Assembly: GCA_036376775.1 (NCBI GenBank)
Contig: DASUZP010000037.1
Span: forward strand, 1-14,716
Source: VRUE01 sp036376775
GTDB lineage: Bacteria > Actinomycetota > Thermoleophilia > Solirubrobacterales > 70-9
DNA: 14,716 nt
Reading direction: 5' to 3'
Shown: piece by piece, positions 7,595 to 14,716 of the stretch
Layout of the letters: each line of letters opens with the position of its first letter
Position numbering within the stretch: the stretch's first letter is position 1
Translations under genes and position numbers: made by a program
The notes under the pieces: generated by a model
What the model was told of the DNA's origin: nothing
The model's input: only the letters and a program-made list of their open reading frames with translations
Database searches by the model: none

Positions 7595-8350
7595 CTAAGC
7601 GGCGGTCGTCTCGCTGCGCAGCGGCTGCAGCCAGGCGGGCGGCAGGATCGGCGGGGTCTTGCCGGGGTAGTTCGGGACGACTCGCTTCGCCAGCTCGCCG
7701 GCCGGTCGACCCTCGATCGAGGGTCGCAGATCGTCCATCGTCATCGCCAGCCCGAGGCTGGGGGCGATCTGGAAGTCGGCGGCGTTGAGCTGCTCGCCGT
7801 TCAGCACCCCGGCCCCGATCCAGGCATCGATCCGGTTGAGGAGGTCGGGCAGGGCGGCGATGTCGCGGCGGACGTTCTCGTCATCGGCTTCGTTGAAGCG
7901 GGCCGAGAGAGCGACGATCGGGCCCGCGGTCATCATCGCCAGGTCGATCGGGACGCCGAGCTTGGCACCCTCCGAGTAGCTGCGCAGCGGAGCCTTGTCC
8001 TTTTTGATCGACCACCAGAGGAGCTGGCGGATCGGGTGCTGGAGCTCCTCGTCGCCGAAGCGCTCCGCCTCTTCCACCGCGACGCGTTTATCGGCATCGG
8101 CCGGGAACAGCGCCGGCTCCGGCTGCAGCCGCTCCAGCTCGCGAGCGATCTCGCGCGACCCCTGCACCCGCCGGCCGTCGATCTTGATCGCCGGCACGGT
8201 TTTGCGCGGGAAGCCGAGCGCCCGCAGGGCGCCCTTGGAGATCACCGGCAGCAGGTCGGTGCGCTTGTAGGCGATCCCCTTGTGGTCGAGCATCAGCGCC
8301 GCCGCGATGCTCGGGTGCGATGCGGGAATGACGTATAGCCGCGCCTCCAT
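7595..8350 (-). CDS. Glutathione S-transferase-fold protein
   Basis: Residues about 1-80 form a thioredoxin-like GST N-terminal domain: strand LYVIPAS, then SHPSIAAALMLDHKGIAYKRTDL, the cis-proline loop KTVPAIKIDG and SREIARELE. The remainder, to residue 251, is a helical C-terminal domain with NGEQLNAADFQIAP, which resembles the GST helix with its conserved Asp. Ser/His near the first helix could serve as the thiol-activating residue; no Cys is present there. Most Actinobacteria use mycothiol rather than glutathione, so the substrate thiol is uncertain. The ATG at 8350 has no Shine-Dalgarno but has TATGAT 8 bases upstream, and it is divergent from coaX across 24 bases. The thioesterase follows in the same operon. 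Confidence 0.75.
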   Translation of the reverse strand: MEARLYVIPASHPSIAAALMLDHKGIAYKRTDLLPVISKGALRALGFPRKTVPAIKIDGRRVQGSREIARELERLQPEPALFPADADKRVAVEEAERFGDEELQHPIRQLLWWSIKKDKAPLRSYSEGAKLGVPIDLAMMTAGPIVALSARFNEADDENVRRDIAALPDLLNRIDAWIGAGVLNGEQLNAADFQIAPSLGLAMTMDDLRPSIEGRPAGELAKRVVPNYPGKTPPILPPAWLQPLRSETTAA

Positions 8351-8358
8351 CGCGAGCC

Positions 8359-8368
8359 ATCATAGACT
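8359..8368. promoter_or_regulatory. Overlapping divergent -10 elements of coaX and the GST gene
   Basis: On the plus strand TAGACT (8363-8368) ends 6 bases before the coaX GTG. On the minus strand TATGAT (8359-8364 read in reverse) ends 8 bases before the GST ATG. The two hexamers share a TA step. Neither gene has a Shine-Dalgarno, and only 24 bases lie between the start codons, so both transcripts are probably leaderless and one opened region could serve both directions. Confidence 0.5.
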
Positions 8369-8374
8369 CGCGCC

Positions 8375-9136
8375 GTGCTGCTCGCGGTCGACGTCGGCAA
8401 TACCCAGACTCACCTCGGCGCCTTCGACGGCGAGCGCCTGGTCGAGCACTGGCGCTTTCAGACCCGCGCCGGGGCTACCGGCGACGAGCTGGCCGAGCGG
8501 ATTGCCGGCATGCTCGCGCTCAGCGGGATCGGCCTCGGCGACCTCGACGCGGTCTGCGTCTCCTCGGTCGTGCCCCCGCTCGGCACCCAGTACGAACAGC
8601 TGACCGAGCGCTACACCGGCGCCGCCTGCCTGGCGATCGGGCCGGGCGTGAAGACCGGGATGCCGATCCGGATCGACAACCCGCTCGAGGTCGGTGCCGA
8701 CCGCCTGGTCAACGCGGTCGCCGCGTACGAGCGCTTCAAGGCCGCCTGCGTGGTCGTCGACTTCGGCACCGGGATCAATTTCGACGCGGTCTCGGAGGCC
8801 GGCGAATACCTCGGCGGGGCGATCGCGCCGGGGCTGGAGATCTCGCTCACCGCGCTGGTCGAACGCGCCGCGCGGATCGGCCGGATCGACCTCGAGGAGC
8901 CGGAGACGGCGATCGGCCGCTCCAGCCGGGCGGCGATCCAGTCCGGCGTGATCTTCGGCTTCGCCGGCTTGATCGACGGCGTCGTCCGCCGCATCGAGGA
9001 CGAACTGGGCGAGGTGCGGCTGCTCGCCACCGGAGGTCTCGCCGCGGCGATCGTCCCCTTCACCGAGACGATCGAAGAGGTCGACGAGATGCTCACCCTG
9101 AAGGGCCTACGCTTGATCCATGAAAGGAATCGGTAG
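8375..9136 (+). CDS. coaX: Type III pantothenate kinase
   Basis: CoaX phosphorylates pantothenate, the first step of CoA synthesis; type III enzymes need a monovalent cation and are insensitive to CoA feedback. It starts with the phosphate-binding DVGNT (Asp6), has SSVVPP and GPGVKTG, the GADR motif with catalytic Asp109, and a second phosphate motif DFGTGINFD, where DFGTxTTFD is more usual. GGAIAPGL and ATGGLA follow as in the family. The length of 253 residues is normal. The GTG start is supported by the N-terminal motif beginning at residue 3. It is divergent from the GST gene and followed by dus after 41 bases. panC and panD, its neighbours in mycobacteria, are absent here. Confidence 0.94.
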   Translation: MLLAVDVGNTQTHLGAFDGERLVEHWRFQTRAGATGDELAERIAGMLALSGIGLGDLDAVCVSSVVPPLGTQYEQLTERYTGAACLAIGPGVKTGMPIRIDNPLEVGADRLVNAVAAYERFKAACVVVDFGTGINFDAVSEAGEYLGGAIAPGLEISLTALVERAARIGRIDLEEPETAIGRSSRAAIQSGVIFGFAGLIDGVVRRIEDELGEVRLLATGGLAAAIVPFTETIEEVDEMLTLKGLRLIHERNR

Positions 9137-9165
9137 CGCCATCTCCTCTGCTCCCGCGAGGGCCT

Positions 9166-9170
9166 AGGGA
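9166..9170 (+). promoter_or_regulatory. dus ribosome binding site
   Basis: AGGGA ends 7 bases before the ATG at 9178. It decides for this start over the in-frame ATG at 9208, which has no spaced Shine-Dalgarno. Confidence 0.55.
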
Positions 9171-9177
9171 ATCAGAT

Positions 9178-10209
<1,032 letters not shown>

Positions 10210-10223
10210 TCCCGCGACTTCGG

Positions 10224-10266
10224 GCCCAGGTGTGACGTGCAAATGACGTCGCACCCGGGCATTTTT
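10224..10266 (+). terminator. Intrinsic terminator in the greA leader
   Basis: Arms 10224-10238 and 10246-10260 pair over 15 positions with one A-C mismatch and one wobble, around a 7-base loop, followed directly by A and five Ts (10262-10266). This is a strong rho-independent terminator. It ends dus transcripts, but since the TATAAT lies just upstream it would also stop most transcripts from the greA promoter after about 50 bases, acting as an attenuator. Confidence 0.8.
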
Positions 10267-10322
10267 GGTCTCAGGGCCGAGCAAACCCACGTCCAGCCAA
10301 GTCAAAGCGAGGTCAGCGCAAA

Positions 10323-10802
10323 GTGACTCGTCAAGCCGTAATCACTCCGGAAGGGCTCGAGAAGCTCAAAGAGGAAATCGAGTTTCTGTCGACCGCCAAA
10401 CGGCGCGAGGTTGCGGCGCGGATCAAGGAGGCGCGCGAGTTCGGCGACATCTCTGAGAACGCCGAGTACGACGACGCCAAGAACGAACAGGCGCTGCTCG
10501 AGGGAAGAATCGCCCAGCTCGAGGAGCGGCTGCGCCGCGCCACCGTGATCGACGAGAAGGACGTCGACACGGATGAGGTCGGCTTCGGCTCGGTCGTCCA
10601 CGTCAAAGACCAGAAAAGCGGCGACTCGCAGAAATTTCAGATCGTCGGTTCGACCGAGGCCAACCCGGTCGAGCACAAACTCTCGAACGAGTCGCCGATC
10701 GGCAAAGCCCTGCTCGGCCACAAGCGCGGCGATGTGGTCACGGTCGATGTGCCGCGTGGGCCGAAGAAGAAACTCAAAATCACGAAGATCGAGAAGTCTT
10801 AG
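10323..10802 (+). CDS. greA: Transcription elongation factor GreA
   Basis: GreA enters the RNA polymerase secondary channel and stimulates transcript cleavage to rescue backtracked complexes. An N-terminal coiled coil (about residues 8-75) carries the acidic tip GDISENAEYDDAKNEQ with Asp42 and Glu45, corresponding to E. coli Asp41 and Glu44. The C-terminal FKBP-like domain includes VGSTEANPVEHKLSNESPIGKALLGHKRGD, typical of GreA. The length of 159 residues is normal. The GTG start is preceded by GAGGT (10309-10313). It has its own promoter and an in-leader terminator. lysS starts 35 bases after the stop. Confidence 0.95.
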   Translation: MTRQAVITPEGLEKLKEEIEFLSTAKRREVAARIKEAREFGDISENAEYDDAKNEQALLEGRIAQLEERLRRATVIDEKDVDTDEVGFGSVVHVKDQKSGDSQKFQIVGSTEANPVEHKLSNESPIGKALLGHKRGDVVTVDVPRGPKKKLKITKIEKS

Positions 10803-10813
10803 AGACGGTCTCT
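10801..10813. repeat. Short near-perfect palindrome at the greA-lysS junction
   Basis: AGAGAC-G-GTCTCT is a 6-bp dyad around a single base that covers the end of the greA stop codon and lies 11 bases before the putative lysS -10. It could be an operator half-site pair. It is too tight to form an RNA hairpin with full pairing. Confidence 0.3.
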
Positions 10814-10823
10814 TGACGCTCGA

Positions 10824-10829
10824 TAGGCT
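10824..10829 (+). promoter_or_regulatory. Putative leaderless promoter -10 of lysS
   Basis: TAGGCT fits TANNNT and ends 8 bases before the lysS ATG, with no Shine-Dalgarno in between. The TTGACG at 10813 is only 5 bases upstream and so cannot be its -35. Confidence 0.35.
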
Positions 10830-10837
10830 CGCGCGCT

Positions 10838-12316
10838 ATGAGCGGAGCTGATCAGCCAGAGCTCTCCGACGTTCTCCGTGACAGGAGGGAGAAGCTTGAG
10901 CGTTTGAGGGACGCTGGGATCGAGCCGTTTCCGCACGAGTTCGAGGAACGGGAGGAGATTGCCGAGGTGCGGGCGGCGCACGAGGGATTGGCGGCGGGGA
11001 TCGAGACCGATTCGCGCCACCGCGTCGCCGGGCGGATCGTCGCCCGCCGCGGCCACGGCAAGGCGGCCTTCCTCGATCTGCGCGACGGCAGCGGCCAGAT
11101 CCAGCTCCACGCCACCGCCGACAAGCTCGGTGAAGAGGCGTTCGAGCTGCTGGTCGAGCTCGACCTCGGCGACTTCGTCGGTGTCGAGGGGACGGCGCTG
11201 GCGACGCGCCGCGGCGGCGAGCTCTCGTTGGCGATCGACCACTGGCGGCTTTTGGCCAAGAGCCTGCGCCCGCCCCCCGACAAGTTCCACGGTCTCGAGG
11301 ACGTCGAAACCCGCTACCGCCGGCGCGAGCTCGACCTGCTCGCCAACGAGGAGAGTCGGCGCGTTTTCGCGATCCGCGCCCGCGCCATCGCCGAGGTGCG
11401 CCGCTGGCTCGACGAACATGGCTTTGTCGAGGCCGAGACGCCGGTGCTGCAGCCGCTCTACGGCGGCGCCCTGGCGCGCCCCTTCGTCACTCACCACAAC
11501 GCGCTCGACCGCGACTTCTACCTGCGGATCGCCACCGAGCTCTACCTCAAGCGACTCGTCGTCGGCGGCATCGACAAGGTCTACGAGCTGGGCAAGGACT
11601 TCCGCAACGAGGGGGTCTCGCACAAGCACAATCCCGAGTTCACGATGCTCGAGTGGTACGAGGCCTACGCCGACTACGGCAAGACCGCGCACGATCTCGA
11701 GCTGCTCGTCGCCGAGGTCGCCGAGCGGGTGCTGGGGACGACTGTGGTCGAGCGCGACGGCGTCGAGATCGATCTGGCGCCGCCCTGGCCGCGGGTCACC
11801 CTGCGCGACGCGGTGCGCGAGCGGACCGGCATCGACATCGCCGAGCACCCGACCCGCGAGGCGCTCGCTGCGACGATGGGCGGCGAGCCGGATCCGGCCG
11901 AGGGCTGGGGCAAGCTGGTCGACGGTCTGCTCTCCAAGTCGGTCGAGCCGCAGCTGATCCAGCCGACCTTCGTCGTCGACTACCCGGTCGAGCTCTCGCC
12001 CTTCGCCAAGGCGCACCGCTCCGAGTCAGGTCTGGTCGAGCGCTGGGAGGCCTTCGTCGGCGGCATCGAGATCGCCAACTCGTTCAGCGAGCTCAACGAC
12101 CCCGACGAGCAGCGGCGCCGCTTCGAGCAGCAGGCCGCGGAGATCGAGCGCGGCGACGAAGAGGCGCAGCCGTTCGACGAGGCCTTTGTCGAAGCGCTCG
12201 AACACGGCATGCCGCCGACGGGCGGTGTCGGGCTGGGTATCGACCGTCTTGTGATGATGCTCACCGGAGCCCGCAGTCTGCGTGAGATCGTGCTTTTCCC
12301 GGCGATGCGCTCCTGA
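10838..12316 (+). CDS. lysS: Lysyl-tRNA synthetase, class II
   Basis: LysRS charges tRNA(Lys) in the cytosol. An N-terminal OB-fold anticodon-binding domain (about residues 60-165, including HRVAGRIVARRGHGKAAF) precedes the class II catalytic core. Motif 1 is around FVEAETPVLQP, motif 2 contains FRNEG with Arg256 and Glu258, followed by the LysRS-typical HNPEFTMLEWYEAYADY, and motif 3 is GLGIDR at 465-470. The length of 492 residues is normal, with no fused membrane domain. The ATG at 10838 has no Shine-Dalgarno and probably heads a leaderless transcript. A 178-base gap separates it from clpC. Confidence 0.96.
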   Translation: MSGADQPELSDVLRDRREKLERLRDAGIEPFPHEFEEREEIAEVRAAHEGLAAGIETDSRHRVAGRIVARRGHGKAAFLDLRDGSGQIQLHATADKLGEEAFELLVELDLGDFVGVEGTALATRRGGELSLAIDHWRLLAKSLRPPPDKFHGLEDVETRYRRRELDLLANEESRRVFAIRARAIAEVRRWLDEHGFVEAETPVLQPLYGGALARPFVTHHNALDRDFYLRIATELYLKRLVVGGIDKVYELGKDFRNEGVSHKHNPEFTMLEWYEAYADYGKTAHDLELLVAEVAERVLGTTVVERDGVEIDLAPPWPRVTLRDAVRERTGIDIAEHPTREALAATMGGEPDPAEGWGKLVDGLLSKSVEPQLIQPTFVVDYPVELSPFAKAHRSESGLVERWEAFVGGIEIANSFSELNDPDEQRRRFEQQAAEIERGDEEAQPFDEAFVEALEHGMPPTGGVGLGIDRLVMMLTGARSLREIVLFPAMRS

Positions 12317-12451
12317 AAGATCCGAAAAAAAGCCGAGAAAGTCGCTAGGAGCGGCAATCGGGGTCCCAAGGCCGGACGGGCACTCTCGGTATCGTTAAAG
12401 GGGCACATGGGCGCTTCCCGATAACCGAAGGGCGTCCCCGGTACTTCCGAC

Positions 12452-12462
12452 CGCAAATCGCG
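12452..12462 (+). promoter_or_regulatory. ClgR-like core motif upstream of clpC
   Basis: CGC-AAATC-GCG matches the CGC-N5-GCG core of the ClgR operator that controls clp genes in Streptomyces and other Actinobacteria. The outer bases do not match the full consensus, and this core is frequent by chance in GC-rich DNA, so support is weak. Confidence 0.2.
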
Positions 12463-12483
12463 TTTGACCTTTACACGGTCAAG
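12463..12483 (+). promoter_or_regulatory. HAIR-like inverted repeat before clpC
   Basis: TTTGACC-N7-GGTCAAG contains a perfect TTGACC/GGTCAA dyad. Its spacing and outer TTGA...TCAAG match the HspR operator (HAIR, CTTGAGT-N7-ACTCAAG), while the two inner bases of each half differ. It directly abuts the clpC ribosome binding site, so a bound repressor would block clpC expression. The halves are inverted, not direct as in CtsR boxes. Confidence 0.4.
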
Positions 12484-12494
12484 AGAGGAAGCCT

Positions 12495-14716
<2,222 letters not shown>

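Noticed and set aside
10813..10842. TTGACG with TATGAG as a standard promoter for lysS
   Set aside because: The -10 would overlap the lysS start codon, so the transcript would begin inside the gene.
12317..12345. Terminator after lysS near the A-rich run at 12325-12331
   Set aside because: The run is A, not T, on the coding strand and no stable hairpin precedes it. No convincing terminator was seen in 12317-12450.
12463..12483. CtsR operator before clpC
   Set aside because: CtsR boxes are direct heptad repeats 3 bases apart; here the halves are inverted and 7 bases apart.

Overview
The window is a GC-rich (roughly two-thirds G+C), densely packed chromosomal segment of core housekeeping genes. 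The gene set and order (tilS, hpt, ftsH, folate genes, coaX, lysS, clpC) follow a block conserved across Actinobacteria; in Mycobacterium tuberculosis the same genes run from tilS/hpt through ftsH-folE-folP-folB-folK-panC-panD-coaX to lysS and clpC1. The style of the proteins (regulatory-domain cyclase, GST-fold protein, dus next to coaX) suggests a deep-branching actinobacterium such as Thermoleophilia/Solirubrobacterales. This assignment is inference from memory, not from a search.

Layout. Positions 85-2210 hold a three-part protein (MerR-type DNA-binding domain, Rv1264-like regulatory domain, class III nucleotide cyclase) whose stop codon overlaps the start of tilS by one base. Then follow hpt (2251-2781) and ftsH (2847-4805). 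Between ftsH and folP, where relatives carry folE, lies a 120-base element made of a perfect 27-bp inverted repeat enclosing three small hairpins. folP, folB and folK (5020-6787) form a tight folate group. Two minus-strand genes follow (a TesB-like thioesterase and a GST-fold protein, 6784-8350), in the place where panC/panD sit in mycobacteria. coaX (8375-9136) diverges from them across 24 bases, followed by a tRNA-dihydrouridine synthase (9178-10209), greA, lysS and the first ~740 codons of clpC, which starts with TTG and runs off the window.

Regulation. Several genes (folP, folB, coaX, the GST gene, probably lysS and hpt, possibly ftsH) have no Shine-Dalgarno sequence but a -10-like hexamer ending 6-8 bases (10 for ftsH) before the start codon, the signature of leaderless transcripts. 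dus, greA and clpC instead have good ribosome binding sites. greA has a consensus TATAAT followed at once by a strong intrinsic terminator inside its leader, which predicts attenuation and a short leader RNA. clpC carries a TTGACC-N7-GGTCAA dyad, with the spacing of an HspR-type operator, just before its ribosome binding site.

Functionally the block joins tRNA modification and charging (tilS, dus, lysS), purine salvage (hpt), folate and CoA cofactor synthesis (folP/B/K, coaX), membrane and cytosolic AAA+ proteolysis (ftsH, clpC) and transcription elongation (greA). I see no transposase, integrase, CRISPR array, tRNA or rRNA gene. No stretch of more than 300 bases lacks a gene.
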